Part shown: piece by piece, positions 34,614-43,096 of the stretch
Layout: each line of letters opens with the position of its first letter
Position numbering within the stretch: the first letter of the stretch is position 1
Assembly (NCBI RefSeq): GCF_002257645.1
Contig: NZ_NQMO01000001.1
Coordinates: 854,065 to 918,064, forward strand
Direction of reading: 5' to 3'
Origin: Paenibacillus sp. XY044
GTDB taxonomy: Bacteria > Bacillota > Bacilli > Paenibacillales > Paenibacillaceae
Length of the DNA: 64,000 nt
Program-made: the position numbers and the translations under genes
The notes under the pieces: model-generated
Told to the model about the DNA's origin: nothing
The model's database searches: none
The model's input: the letters and a program-made list of their open reading frames with translations, nothing else

Positions 34614-35312
34614 ATGCATGACGATCTGTCCATTCTGATTCCATACCAGCCGGACGGCGGTCCAAGGGATGAGGCACTGTCCTTTGTCCTTCGATTCTAC
34701 AGGCACATTCTGCCCGCGGCGGACATTTGCATCGGGGAAATCGGAACGGGCGAACCCTTCAGCAGATCCAGGGCGATTAACCGGGCGGCGTCCCGGGCAA
34801 GCGGCAGCATCTTCATCATTGCAGATGGTGATATCATTTACGACCCGCAGCTGGTGTTCGATTCGGTTCGCCTAATCGAGCAGGGGCGGTGGGTGATTCC
34901 ATTCAGCCGGATCAACCGCCTGACACAGCAAACTTCCCGGAAAGTCATAGAGGGGGAAGCGATTTGGCCCCTGGCTGCCGAATTGGATACCGGGGAAGAA
35001 CATGCGGCCTATTTTGTCGGAGGTTTAAATATGGTTGGACGAGAAGCATTTGAGCGGACTGGCGGATACGATGAAAGGTTCATTGGCTGGGGTGGGGAGG
35101 ACGAGGCTTTTGCCTATACGATGGATACGTTCGTGGGCGAGCATGTCCGGCTCGACGGGCTGATGCTCCATTTTTGGCATCCGTTTGTCGGTCCGCAAGG
35201 CAACCCCCATTATGAGCATAATTACAGGCTTTTTGAGCGATATAAGGCTGCTCGCGGAGAATGGGAGTCGATGCACGAACTAATCCGGGAAAAGCAGGCG
35301 GGTAAGCTCTAG
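34614..35312 (+). CDS. Glycosyltransferase, galactosyltransferase-like (GT2/GT7C type)
   Basis: The 232-residue product begins with a GT-A fold (LSILIPYQPDGGPRDEAL; donor-site DGD in FIIADGDIIYDP). A C-terminal part resembles Glyco_transf_7C: VGGLNMVGREAFERTGGYDERFIGWGGEDEAF, the WGWGxED-type motif that contacts the acceptor. It is a cytoplasmic, metal-dependent retaining-or-inverting transferase; the sugar cannot be told. GGAGG lies about 10 bases before the ATG. It continues the surface-glycan operon. Confidence 0.85.
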   Translation: MHDDLSILIPYQPDGGPRDEALSFVLRFYRHILPAADICIGEIGTGEPFSRSRAINRAASRASGSIFIIADGDIIYDPQLVFDSVRLIEQGRWVIPFSRINRLTQQTSRKVIEGEAIWPLAAELDTGEEHAAYFVGGLNMVGREAFERTGGYDERFIGWGGEDEAFAYTMDTFVGEHVRLDGLMLHFWHPFVGPQGNPHYEHNYRLFERYKAARGEWESMHELIREKQAGKL

Positions 35313-35375
35313 TCTGCTGGCATCCAGCGGGAGAAAGGCAGCATGGGATGAACAAGAAAGGAAGGAGCAGAATCT

Positions 35376-36131
35376 ATGTCATTATCGGTTATTGTCCCGA
35401 TCTTGAACGAAGAGACCTTTGTCCCTTTGTATTTAGAGAGCGTGGCAGCCTTTGCCGATGAAATCATTATTGTGGATGGGGGAAGCACGGACGGAAGCCT
35501 GGAGCATATTGCTCGACTCAAGACGAAGTATCCGATCCGGCTGTTTTCGATGCCGCAGACAGGAATTCCCTATACCGAGGACTGGAACGAATCGGAAGTG
35601 AGGAACTTTCTGATCGATCATGCCAGCGGGGATTGGATGATGAACCTCGATATCGATGAAATCATGGACGACAGATTCCGGGATATGCTGCCTGAGCTAA
35701 TGGCGAACACCGCCGTTGATGTCTATCAATTTCCGTTCGTGAACTTTTGGAGAGACCCGAACACGATCCGGGTAAACAGTCCCGGCGATGAACGCTGGTC
35801 GAATGACATCACCCGGATGTGGCGGGCCGAGAGGGGCATCCGGTACCGGGACGAGAAGCACCACTGCACATTGGAAGCGGGCGGCGGAGCCAGCATTTGG
35901 AGCATTCCGCGCGGGCGCGCCGACGCTAACGTATACCATTACCACTATGCGGTCGGCAAGCGGATCAAATATAACGATAACCGCCGAGGAGACGTCAATC
36001 TGCTGAACAATGAAGGGGAGCCGGATTGGGATTACAACCATCAGGAGTATCAGATTGCCACGATCCCTTTTCACGGTGAGCATCCGGCCGTCATTCAGCG
36101 CTATTTGGAGCAGTTGCGTAAAAAAGGCTAG
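35376..36131 (+). CDS. Glycosyltransferase family 2
   Basis: The 251-residue product is a compact GT2 enzyme: LSVIVPILNEETFVPLYLESV at the start, IIVDGGSTDGSLEHI for the nucleotide site, and MNLDIDEIMDD with the DxD metal ligand at about residues 89-92. No membrane helix is visible. It would add a sugar from an NDP-sugar to a growing glycan or protein. AAGGAAGGAG precedes the ATG. It is the last plus-strand gene before the converging large transferase. Confidence 0.88.
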   Translation: MSLSVIVPILNEETFVPLYLESVAAFADEIIIVDGGSTDGSLEHIARLKTKYPIRLFSMPQTGIPYTEDWNESEVRNFLIDHASGDWMMNLDIDEIMDDRFRDMLPELMANTAVDVYQFPFVNFWRDPNTIRVNSPGDERWSNDITRMWRAERGIRYRDEKHHCTLEAGGGASIWSIPRGRADANVYHYHYAVGKRIKYNDNRRGDVNLLNNEGEPDWDYNHQEYQIATIPFHGEHPAVIQRYLEQLRKKG

Positions 36132-36164
36132 CGTATCCAAATCTGATAAGTATGAAAAATAGTT

Positions 36165-36214
36165 AAAGCCCTCACTTTTGATCCGGGAATGATCCGGAAT
36201 CCGGGTGAGGGCTT
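36165..36214. terminator. Hairpin between converging glycosyltransferase genes
   Basis: AAGCCCTCAC (36166-36175) pairs with GTGAGGGCTT (36205-36214), with an inner CCGG-rich stem. T-runs on both sides are short, so termination strength is uncertain. Confidence 0.6.
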
Positions 36215-36272
36215 CTTCGTGGCATCGTATGAAGTGAAGAACGAACGGTTCAGCCGTTGAAGGATGAACTTA

Positions 36273-38885
36273 TCAAGCAAGCGACTGCTGAACGAGCCGG
36301 GACGCTTGGGGCTCATCGTACAGCTGAATTTCCGGCAATTCGGCTGCCAGCTGCTCGATCTGTCCCGCTTTGTAGCACATCGCGTCCGCCGCATAACGCC
36401 CGGCATGAATCTCTTCAAATACCTGCTGAGACCCGCAATAAACCGCAAGATCAAAGGTGACCCGGCTGAACAAATCGATACGGTTGGTCAAATACAGGCG
36501 GGGACCGGCCTTGCGGATGCCGACAACGGGATGCTGAAGATATGTCAGCGCGTAGACAATCACGTTGCAGCCGTCCGATTGGGCGAACTGCTTCGCCAAC
36601 TGCTGCCACCTTGCGGGTTCGTTGCTCCAGGACGATTCGCTGAGCAGAAGCACCCACTTTTCTCCAGTATTACGGGGTTCGATCCGTTCCCGGACTTCTT
36701 CGGGCGTTGCGGCTAGGTTAAATGGGTTTAACGGACCTTCGGGCAGCTGCCATGTTGTGTTCCATTTTGCTTCGTAATATTGCTTGTTTCGTTCCCACAG
36801 CGATTGGTATTCCTGGCTCTTCAGCTTCTTGATCGTTGCGCTGCCGTGATGGTACACAAAGGCGTCTTCTACGATCACCATCCGGTAGCCCGCTTGCTTG
36901 ACCCGTTCACAGTAATCATCATCTTCAAACATGCCGATTCCGTAACGGTGGTCGAGCGGCCCGATCTTTTCAAATGCGCTGCGACGGATGGCCACGCAGA
37001 AAAATCCGAGCAGTCCGGTTTCGCGGGTTCCCTCGCGGTAACTGTCATAAAACTCCTGCAGCCAACCGGGATCCGCTCCCTGAACAGGGTCGCCGATAAA
37101 AAAATCGAGCGCCTGATCATTTCCTACATGGTTGGACATCGGTCCTGTCATGGCGATATCGTTGTGTTCCTGCATCGGCCGGATCAGCTTGGGAATCCAG
37201 GTCGCATCGGGTACGATCGTATCGTTATTGAGAAGAATCACATACTCGCCGGTAGCACAGCTTGCTCCCAGGGAGTTGCCCCCGGCAAACCCAAGATTGA
37301 TGGGCGAGAATACCGTCTGCACCGGTTTTTGCGCCAATGCCGCAAGCTGCGCACGGGTCTGATCGGTGGAACCGTTATCGACCACGATGATCTCCGCATT
37401 CGGATAGCCGCCCTTCCGAGTCAGACTGTTCAGGCACTGCCTTGTAAATGACCAGTTGTTATGGGTCACGATGACGATGCTGACCTTGGGGAAAATATGC
37501 TGTAAAATCGCGCCGTGCAGCATCTCGTAACGATGCCTCCACGTATTGTTCATGGCAAATTTGCGCCTGTGTCTCACGGCTTCCGGCTGCACCGCTTCCA
37601 TACGGAGCGCCCGCTCCACCGCCGCCTCAAACGCTGCGGGGGAATCTGCGATCTCCGCCACGCCCGAAGCGATTTCGGTCAGCTCGGGCAAAGGAGTGGA
37701 AACGACCGGCTTGCCCGCCGCCAAATATTCATAGAGCTTGACGGGGTTTGTCGCCTGGGTCAAATTGTTCTGGACGAACGGAATGATCGCGCAGTCAAAC
37801 CGATGTAGATAGCCGGGAACCTCCTCATAGGGCTTTTCCCCGAGCAGCAACACGTTCGGCAGCTGCTCCACTCCTGAAGTGTCGCAGCCGAACGTATGGC
37901 CGATTAAGGCAAAGGTCCATTCCGGTCTGTTCCGGGCCATCACCTCAATCAAGCCGATATCGAACCAGTCCGAGATCGCGCCGTAATAGCCGATCACCGG
38001 TCCGGCAATGCTGCTGAGTTCTGCGGGGACATTGTTTACCCAACCGGCAAAATGGCTGACATCGGCCGCGTTGCGCACCAAAATCGTCGAGTGCTTCTGC
38101 TCACGGACGCGCTGGTGAAGGACTTGGGAAGAAGTCAGCACGACATTGGATTTTTGGATCAGCAGGTCCTCCTGATGAATGACGTTGGCATGATTGGTCG
38201 AAAACCCGGAATGATCGTCCATGCAATCGTAAATGATATTGTGCTGGTTCAGAGCCGCGGCGAGCGGCGTCCAAAACGGAAGGTCGACGATGGATACATA
38301 CGAGGTGATCGCAAATTTGGCAAGGACATGCTCCAGTGACCATTTTAAATATTGGATATCCAAATCGTCCATTTGGTCCTGATATAAATTTAAGCGTCTA
38401 TGGGCACAGAGGGTAACCAGCCACACGTTCCGGTCCACCTTTTTGAATTTGACAAATCGGCAGACTTCATCCCTGCCGGCATGCTCTTTCGGAAAACAGG
38501 CGACCTCTGTGGTCATATAAAACACGCGATGACCCCGTACGGCAAATTGCCGGGACAGCTGCTGAGGACGCTGCCAACGGAAGTCCCAGTCAATGACGGG
38601 AAACCGGATGACGTCATAGGCTATTGCCGGATCCGGTTCTGGTTTTGCTGTCCGAGGGTCACGTGCTGCACCCATCGTAGGAGGCGGAGCCGTGATTTGA
38701 AAAGGGGGGGGCGAATACGTTTCGAGGGGCTCGATCGGCAGAGAATCGCGCGGTAAAGCATGTGTGTTCACACCGGGTTCAGATGCACGATTGGTCTTAG
38801 ATGAATGATTGTTTTTTGATTTGTAGGCCGCAGAAGCAGACAATGGACGGGATGCCTTCCTGGATCGGTTCCTCGGTTTATTCAA
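36273..38885 (-). CDS. Large bifunctional GT4-GT2 glycosyltransferase
   Basis: The 870-residue product fuses two transferases. Residues about 1-65 are Lys/Arg/Ser-rich and look disordered. About 70-440 form a GT4-like enzyme (IRFPVIDWDFRWQRPQQLS; IIPFVQNNLTQATNPVKLYEYLAAGKPVVSTPLPE). About 445-700 form a GT2 enzyme (VSIVIVTHNNWSFTRQCLNSL; EIIVVDNGSTD; NLGFAGGNSLG; the acidic MFEDDDYC). The last 150 residues show no clear motif. The start is TTG with GGGAGGAG 9 bases upstream. It could add two sugars in succession. It faces the Pro-Gly gene across a shared promoter region. Confidence 0.87.
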   Translation of the reverse strand: MNKPRNRSRKASRPLSASAAYKSKNNHSSKTNRASEPGVNTHALPRDSLPIEPLETYSPPPFQITAPPPTMGAARDPRTAKPEPDPAIAYDVIRFPVIDWDFRWQRPQQLSRQFAVRGHRVFYMTTEVACFPKEHAGRDEVCRFVKFKKVDRNVWLVTLCAHRRLNLYQDQMDDLDIQYLKWSLEHVLAKFAITSYVSIVDLPFWTPLAAALNQHNIIYDCMDDHSGFSTNHANVIHQEDLLIQKSNVVLTSSQVLHQRVREQKHSTILVRNAADVSHFAGWVNNVPAELSSIAGPVIGYYGAISDWFDIGLIEVMARNRPEWTFALIGHTFGCDTSGVEQLPNVLLLGEKPYEEVPGYLHRFDCAIIPFVQNNLTQATNPVKLYEYLAAGKPVVSTPLPELTEIASGVAEIADSPAAFEAAVERALRMEAVQPEAVRHRRKFAMNNTWRHRYEMLHGAILQHIFPKVSIVIVTHNNWSFTRQCLNSLTRKGGYPNAEIIVVDNGSTDQTRAQLAALAQKPVQTVFSPINLGFAGGNSLGASCATGEYVILLNNDTIVPDATWIPKLIRPMQEHNDIAMTGPMSNHVGNDQALDFFIGDPVQGADPGWLQEFYDSYREGTRETGLLGFFCVAIRRSAFEKIGPLDHRYGIGMFEDDDYCERVKQAGYRMVIVEDAFVYHHGSATIKKLKSQEYQSLWERNKQYYEAKWNTTWQLPEGPLNPFNLAATPEEVRERIEPRNTGEKWVLLLSESSWSNEPARWQQLAKQFAQSDGCNVIVYALTYLQHPVVGIRKAGPRLYLTNRIDLFSRVTFDLAVYCGSQQVFEEIHAGRYAADAMCYKAGQIEQLAAELPEIQLYDEPQASRLVQQSLA

Positions 38886-38916
38886 GCGTTATTCTCCTCC
38901 CTAAACGATTGTCTAT

Positions 38917-38931
38917 GTACAAAATATGTAC
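38917..38931. promoter_or_regulatory. Small palindrome in the divergent control region
   Basis: GTACA-AAATA-TGTAC (38917-38931) is a 5-bp inverted repeat 32 bases upstream of the large transferase. A related TACATATTGTAC occurs at 39062-39073 before the diverging Pro-Gly gene. This may be a shared regulator site, but the evidence is thin. Confidence 0.3.
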
Positions 38932-39099
38932 CGGGTGAACTTTACGCCTGGGCATAACACCATGGAAGTGGATCATTTTTAGGAGAGTTGCGCGGGCAGA
39001 GGCTTACCACTGGGCATTTTGATCAACTTTATATTTGCCTTGGTCCCCATCGTTATTTACCTACATATTGTACCAATGACTATAAAGGAGGTAGGGCGA

Positions 39100-39633
39100 G
39101 TGAAACTGCGACGGATAAAAAGAGATAAGAGCGATTGCGGGATTTCTGCCCATCGCAAAAAGAAGCCGCATTCCCACAAGAAGAAACCGGCTCCCTTGTT
39201 CAGACGATTGCTTAATGTCAAGCGATTCATCGTGAAGTTGAAGCACCAGTTGAGCAGCTTGGCAGGTACGGTGGCGGAGCTCTCGGCCCGGGTCAGCTCA
39301 TTGGAAAAACAGATTGCCGGCATGAACAGTCGTCCGGGTACGGGCACCGGAGTCCCTGGGTCAGGGCCGGGGATAGCACCAGGTCCAGGACCGGCACCAG
39401 GACCAAGCCCGGTACCAGGACAGGGGCCAGCACTAGGAACAAGACCAGGCACGGAAACCACAGGCATCGTGGCCCTGCTGACGCCCCGTATTAATTCGCG
39501 CGTGACGGTAGAAACGCCGGTAGGAACTATTTTTGGCACATTGATCCAGATTGGTGAAGATTATGTGCAAATCCTTGAAATGGACGAAAGCAACGTACTG
39601 ATCCCGTTCCGCAGCTTGCTGGCTGTTTCATAA
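39100..39633 (+). CDS. Basic, Pro-Gly-repeat protein with DUF2642-like C-terminal domain
   Basis: The product has about 177 residues in four parts: a strongly basic head (residues 1-45, with HRKKKPHSHKKKP), a short coiled coil (about 50-77, LSSLAGTVAELSARVSSLEK), a Pro-Gly linker (about 80-120, four-residue PGPx repeats encoded by 12-bp DNA repeats), and a C-terminal beta domain (RVTVETPVGTIFGTLIQIGEDYVQIL). The last part resembles the Sm-like DUF2642 proteins of spore formers. The GTG start has AAGGAGG 8 bases upstream. Set among glycosyltransferases, it could be a spore- or cell-surface protein and a glycan acceptor. That is inference. Confidence 0.68.
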   Translation: MKLRRIKRDKSDCGISAHRKKKPHSHKKKPAPLFRRLLNVKRFIVKLKHQLSSLAGTVAELSARVSSLEKQIAGMNSRPGTGTGVPGSGPGIAPGPGPAPGPSPVPGQGPALGTRPGTETTGIVALLTPRINSRVTVETPVGTIFGTLIQIGEDYVQILEMDESNVLIPFRSLLAVS

Positions 39634-39662
39634 ATTTTTGTGATAGCAGGGAGGGAAAGGAT

Positions 39663-39866
39663 ATGAATTTTGAGGAAGCACTTGCCGTCTTTAAAGGCAG
39701 GCGCGTCGAAGTGCTGCTGACCAATCAGTTTATCCAGGGCACCGTGGCATCATCTTCTGACGGGATCCTAGCCGTGGATACGGTCAGTTCCAATTATATT
39801 CCAACGACGCAGCGGGTAAATATTCCAACTAGTAATGTGGCGCTGGTCCGCATACTGCCTCAGTAA
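39663..39866 (+). CDS. Small DUF2642-like protein
   Basis: This 67-residue protein is a single beta domain (FKGRRVEVLLTNQFIQGTVASSSDGILAVDTVSSNYIPT, then VNIPTSNVALVRIL). It resembles the C-terminal domain of the preceding gene product and DUF2642-type small proteins. It starts 30 bases after that gene, behind GGGAGGGAAAGG, so the two are probably co-expressed. It lacks a signal peptide and membrane helix. The role is unknown; assembly with the larger relative on a spore or cell surface is a guess. It ends 4 bases before the converging transferase gene. Confidence 0.72.
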   Translation: MNFEEALAVFKGRRVEVLLTNQFIQGTVASSSDGILAVDTVSSNYIPTTQRVNIPTSNVALVRILPQ

Positions 39867-39870
39867 ACGA

Positions 39871-41175
39871 TTATGATTTCGGTGCCGCCCCATTGTCTTG
39901 AGCATCCATCCATTTCAGCCATTCCGCGTAATGATCCGCATGGCGGTGGGTCATGCTGTGAATTCGGATTCGTCGATGGTACAGCGCCCTGTCGACATAA
40001 TGGAAATCGTCTGAACCCGACATTCTGGCGAGGATTTCAATATCTTCGTATAAACGGCCTCCGGATGGGGAAGCTGTGTTCCAGCCGGAGAACGATTTAA
40101 GTTTGGCTGTATTGAACATCCGCGGGGCAATGGGAATGCCGGCTTCGATCACTCTGGCAGGGGAGAATGGATGAATGGAAGTCCTCACACCCTGATAGAT
40201 CAACTGCTTGTTCTTCCGTTCTTCCCACTGGACGTGATCGGCATATATTACGCCTGCCTGATTGTGCAGGCTGGCCTTGCTGCATAACTGTTCCAGGCAG
40301 TTGGGGGACAGCCAGTCGTCGGCATCGAGCTCGAGCAGCCAGCTTCCATTTGCCAAGGACAATCCCGTATTCAGGGCATGAGCCTTCCCAGAATTGCGTT
40401 CCAGCCGGAAGGTCCGGATGCGGCGGTCTGGGTACAGCGATTCCAAGATCCTTGCCGTATGATCGGTCGAACCGTCATCGATGATCAACAGCTCCCAATC
40501 GCGTAAAGATTGGGCCATGACCGAACGGACGGCCCATGGAATATAATCGGCATCGTTATAAGTACATAACAGAACGGTAACCAGCGGTGCTTCAGGTGCC
40601 GCGCCCGTCCTTGGCTCAACCTGGATCGGTGAGGCGAGCAGCGGCCGCAGCAGTTCCCACTCCTCGTCTCTTTTTTGCCATGGGAATGAGGGGGAGACGG
40701 CCGGAACCAACGGTGGATTGCTGGTTGATGTCCACATAAAGGTGCCGGTGAGCTGGTACTGTTTTTCCACCAGGATATAGGATTCGAAAGGCAGCAGCGC
40801 TGTCTCCGCGAAACCCGACGAAGGCGCCGCCATGACGGCATCCGTGCGCCAGATTAGCGGCCCTCTGGGCAGCTGAAACCGGCCGTGCTGGCCCTCAGTG
40901 TGGGAAATGGCGCTGAAGATGCAGCCGGCTGACTCTCCGGTCAGACCGGACAGCTCCTTGCGCAGAAACGTATCCATGCCTGGAAGCACCTGCTCCCCCG
41001 CTTGCAGCGTCAGAAAGTATGGCTCTTGGTACGAGGCAAGCTCGCGGTTCATCCGGGAACCGAAGCTGCCTTGTTCCAGCACGATCATATTCGAATCGGG
41101 AAGCTCCTGCCGAACGGAGCTGGCGGTCAATTGTGCGTGGCGCAGGTGGTAGGAAGGTAGAATAAAGACAAGCAT
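39871..41175 (-). CDS. Glycosyltransferase family 2 with N-terminal extension
   Basis: The product has about 434 residues. The N-terminal 200 residues look like a degenerate transferase-like domain (MLVFILPSYHLRHAQL; YFLTLQAGEQVLPGMD). From about 205 a clear GT2 domain follows (VTVLLCTYNDADYIPWAVRSV; LLIIDDGSTDHT; RNSGKAHALNTGL; LELDADDWL with the DxD metal site). I chose the ATG at 41175 because AGGAG lies 6 bases upstream; an earlier in-frame ATG at 41220 has no such site. It belongs to the surface-glycan island. Confidence 0.85.
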   Translation of the reverse strand: MLVFILPSYHLRHAQLTASSVRQELPDSNMIVLEQGSFGSRMNRELASYQEPYFLTLQAGEQVLPGMDTFLRKELSGLTGESAGCIFSAISHTEGQHGRFQLPRGPLIWRTDAVMAAPSSGFAETALLPFESYILVEKQYQLTGTFMWTSTSNPPLVPAVSPSFPWQKRDEEWELLRPLLASPIQVEPRTGAAPEAPLVTVLLCTYNDADYIPWAVRSVMAQSLRDWELLIIDDGSTDHTARILESLYPDRRIRTFRLERNSGKAHALNTGLSLANGSWLLELDADDWLSPNCLEQLCSKASLHNQAGVIYADHVQWEERKNKQLIYQGVRTSIHPFSPARVIEAGIPIAPRMFNTAKLKSFSGWNTASPSGGRLYEDIEILARMSGSDDFHYVDRALYHRRIRIHSMTHRHADHYAEWLKWMDAQDNGAAPKS

Positions 41176-41341
41176 CGCGGGCTCCTTTCCGGGAAAGCTT
41201 GCGGCAGCTACGTTCCTCATCGTGTATTGAATTTGTATTTTCCTTTGGCAGGCAAGGCTCCGTGGTAAGCGCAGGCTGCCTTCTTTGCAAATCCGTCGTT
41301 AACATAGCGTATGTAACAATGGCCCATGTGACACTCCGAAT

Positions 41342-41390
41342 TTGACAAATCCATGTGTGTGAAGTACGCTTTTAATTAGAATTCGAACTA
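41342..41390 (+). promoter_or_regulatory. Promoter and MarR operator copy 1
   Basis: TTGACA (41342-41347) and TACGCT (41365-41370) are 17 bases apart. Directly after lies the dyad TAATTAGAATTCGAACTA (41373-41390), around the transcription start. The same dyad, in reverse, precedes the VOC gene at 41900. The MarR protein encoded here would repress its own gene from this site. Confidence 0.68.
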
Positions 41391-41406
41391 CTTGGAGGCG
41401 TGGGTC

Positions 41407-41865
41407 ATGAATGGCGATCAAGGAGAAGGAACCGTCTGGGCATGGGACAAAGGCCCTCTTGGACGTTTGGTCAAGACGGCTTATATCGGGATGAGAAGGG
41501 AACTGGAAGGGTTATTGAAGCCTTACGGAATTACTCACACGCAGTGGAGCGCCTTGGGGATTATCGATCATTATCCTGGCATTACGCCGTCCGAAATGGA
41601 GCCGATCCTGATGATTGAACGACCGAGCGTAACCAGTCTGATCAACGGGCTGGTGAAGCGTGGGCTGGTCTATCGGCGCGATCATCCGGAAGACGCGCGC
41701 TCCAAGCAAATCTATCTGACGGAGCCCGGTAAGGAACTTGCCGCCCAGACCCGGCATTTGACGCAGCAGATCGATGATGCGGTCAGGCTGGAGTTTTCTC
41801 CGGACGAGTATGAGTCCCTTAGGAGCCTTCTGGTCAGAGTGGTACAGCGCATGGACCGCAAATAG
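41407..41865 (+). CDS. MarR-family transcriptional regulator
   Basis: The 152-residue product is a winged-helix MarR protein: GITHTQWSALGIIDHYPGITPSEME forms the first helices, MIERPSVTSLINGLVKRGLVYRRDHPEDARSKQIYLTEPG the recognition helix and wing. Such dimers repress genes and let go when a phenolic ligand or oxidant binds. I see no cysteine near the N-terminus of the OhrR kind. The ATG at 41407 has GGAGG 8 bases upstream. Matching dyads before this gene and the VOC gene show its likely regulon. Confidence 0.9.
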   Translation: MNGDQGEGTVWAWDKGPLGRLVKTAYIGMRRELEGLLKPYGITHTQWSALGIIDHYPGITPSEMEPILMIERPSVTSLINGLVKRGLVYRRDHPEDARSKQIYLTEPGKELAAQTRHLTQQIDDAVRLEFSPDEYESLRSLLVRVVQRMDRK

Positions 41866-41868
41866 AAG

Positions 41869-41892
41869 AGAGGAAGCGAGTCCTCTTTTTTT
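41869..41892 (+). terminator. Intrinsic terminator of the marR-type gene
   Basis: AGAGGA (41869-41874) pairs with TCCTCT (41881-41886) around a 6-base loop and runs into seven more Ts. It separates the MarR gene from the VOC gene, which therefore needs its own promoter. Confidence 0.8.
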
Positions 41893-41899
41893 GTTCATG

Positions 41900-41917
41900 T
41901 AGTTAGAATTCGAATTA
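41900..41917 (+). promoter_or_regulatory. MarR operator copy 2, before the VOC gene
   Basis: TAGTTAGAATTCGAATTA is a near-perfect reverse complement of the site at 41373-41390, centred on the same GAATTC core. It lies about 24 bases before the VOC start codon, where a bound repressor would block transcription. Confidence 0.65.
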
Positions 41918-41940
41918 AAATGTAAAAGGAGATGGATCAG

Positions 41941-42435
41941 ATGGGTAACATTCAAACTCAATCGACGGCGCCTGATGTCCGCTGGCAAGGATTTCACCAT
42001 ACGGCATTGGTGACACCCGATCTTGACGCAACGATCGCATTCTACGTCCACAGGCTTGGCATGGAGGCTGGCCCTGTTTTCCCTGCTGCCGGGAAAAGAG
42101 GACGTCACTGCTTCATTAAACCGGGGGATACCCGGTCTTGGGGAATTCATTTCTTTGAATACGAGGAGGCTGTCATCAGCCAGAGCTCCGAGGAGATCAA
42201 GCAGCTCGCGGCCGACCGGAATTCGTCCAGCTTGAACCGGTTTCTTCCCGGGGCACTGCAGCATGTAGCCTTTAGCCTGCTTTCGGAGACCGACGGGATG
42301 AAGCTGCGGAAAAGGCTGCAAGAGATCGGGGTGGTCATGACGGAGATTTATGATCAGGGCCTCATTCGCAATTTCATCTTTCTTGATAACAACGGGATCC
42401 AACTGGAGGCTGCCTGGCCGAAGGAGGAGGCGTAA
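41941..42435 (+). CDS. VOC-family (glyoxalase/dioxygenase-like) protein
   Basis: The 164-residue product has the paired beta-alpha-beta modules of the VOC fold. FHHTALVTPDLDATIAFYVHRLGM opens with a metal-ligand histidine, LQHVAFSL gives the second histidine, and NFIFLDNNGIQLEAAW ends with the glutamate. This fits a metal-dependent lyase, dioxygenase or drug-binding protein. I chose the ATG at 41941, 9 bases after AGGAG; the ATG at 41932 touches that site. The upstream MarR operator suggests induction by a small aromatic or oxidising compound that this protein may detoxify. Confidence 0.85.
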   Translation: MGNIQTQSTAPDVRWQGFHHTALVTPDLDATIAFYVHRLGMEAGPVFPAAGKRGRHCFIKPGDTRSWGIHFFEYEEAVISQSSEEIKQLAADRNSSSLNRFLPGALQHVAFSLLSETDGMKLRKRLQEIGVVMTEIYDQGLIRNFIFLDNNGIQLEAAWPKEEA

Positions 42436-42458
42436 AGAAGACGCTCAGGTGTACGCAA

Positions 42459-42486
42459 AGCAGCCGCGGGAAGGCCCGCGGCTGCT
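42459..42486. terminator. Strong GC hairpin between VOC gene and queF
   Basis: AGCAGCCGCGGG pairs perfectly with CCCGCGGCTGCT around AAGG. There is no T-run on either side, so it may work as a stabilising stem or a factor-assisted terminator for both converging genes. Confidence 0.6.
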
Positions 42487-42506
42487 GCGTATGTCGGCGT
42501 ATTGCA

Positions 42507-43004
42507 TTATCGGTTGTCGATTTTCTCCGGATACAGATCGTGGTTGATCATGCGCTGCTCCGCCCACTGCTCGTACTTGGTGCCCGGGCGCCCGTAATTG
42601 CAGTATGGATCGATGGAAATGCCGCCGCGCGGCGTGAATTTCCCCCATACCTCGATGTATCGGGGATCCATCAGCTTGATCAGATCGTTCATGATGATAT
42701 TCATGCAGTCTTCATGGAAGTCCCCATGGTTCCGGAAGCTGAACAGGTACAGCTTCAGCGACTTGCTCTCGACCATTTTCTGATCGGGAATGTAGCTGAT
42801 ATGAAGCGTGGCGAAATCGGGCTGTCCCGTGATCGGACAAAGGCTGGTAAACTCGGGAAAATTAAATTTAACGAAATAATCGCGGTAGGCATGCTTGTTA
42901 TCAAAGCTCTCCAGCACTTCGGGGGCATATTGGAACACGTATTGGGTCCCCTGATTGCCAAGCAGCGTCAAGTCCTGCATTTCGTGCGGCTGTCTTCCTG
43001 ACAT
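42507..43004 (-). CDS. queF: NADPH-dependent 7-cyano-7-deazaguanine reductase
   Basis: The 165-residue product is the short (unimodular) QueF, which reduces preQ0 to preQ1 with two NADPH in the last step before insertion into tRNA. The catalytic Cys56 lies in [14 protein letters not shown], with Asp63 nearby. The QueF motif is ESKSLKLY at residues 79-86, and HEDC at 97-100 follows. The ATG at 43004 has CAGGAGG upstream; a longer frame from 43031 has no support. It is the last gene of the queC-D-E-F cluster, 92 bases after queE. Confidence 0.96.
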   Translation of the reverse strand: MSGRQPHEMQDLTLLGNQGTQYVFQYAPEVLESFDNKHAYRDYFVKFNFPEFTSLCPITGQPDFATLHISYIPDQKMVESKSLKLYLFSFRNHGDFHEDCMNIIMNDLIKLMDPRYIEVWGKFTPRGGISIDPYCNYGRPGTKYEQWAEQRMINHDLYPEKIDNR

Positions 43005-43096
43005 ATAGGTATTCCTCCTGAATAATTTCAAATATGTTAGTAGGTATTAAGCTCCCAGCGGACCCGCTTCGGCGAGCCTATGGCGGCTGTCTTTGG

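Noticed and set aside
39064..39072. CATATTGTA as a sporulation sigma-E/K -10 box
   Set aside because: The -10 pattern fits, but no matching -35 lies at the right distance, so it was kept only as a remark.
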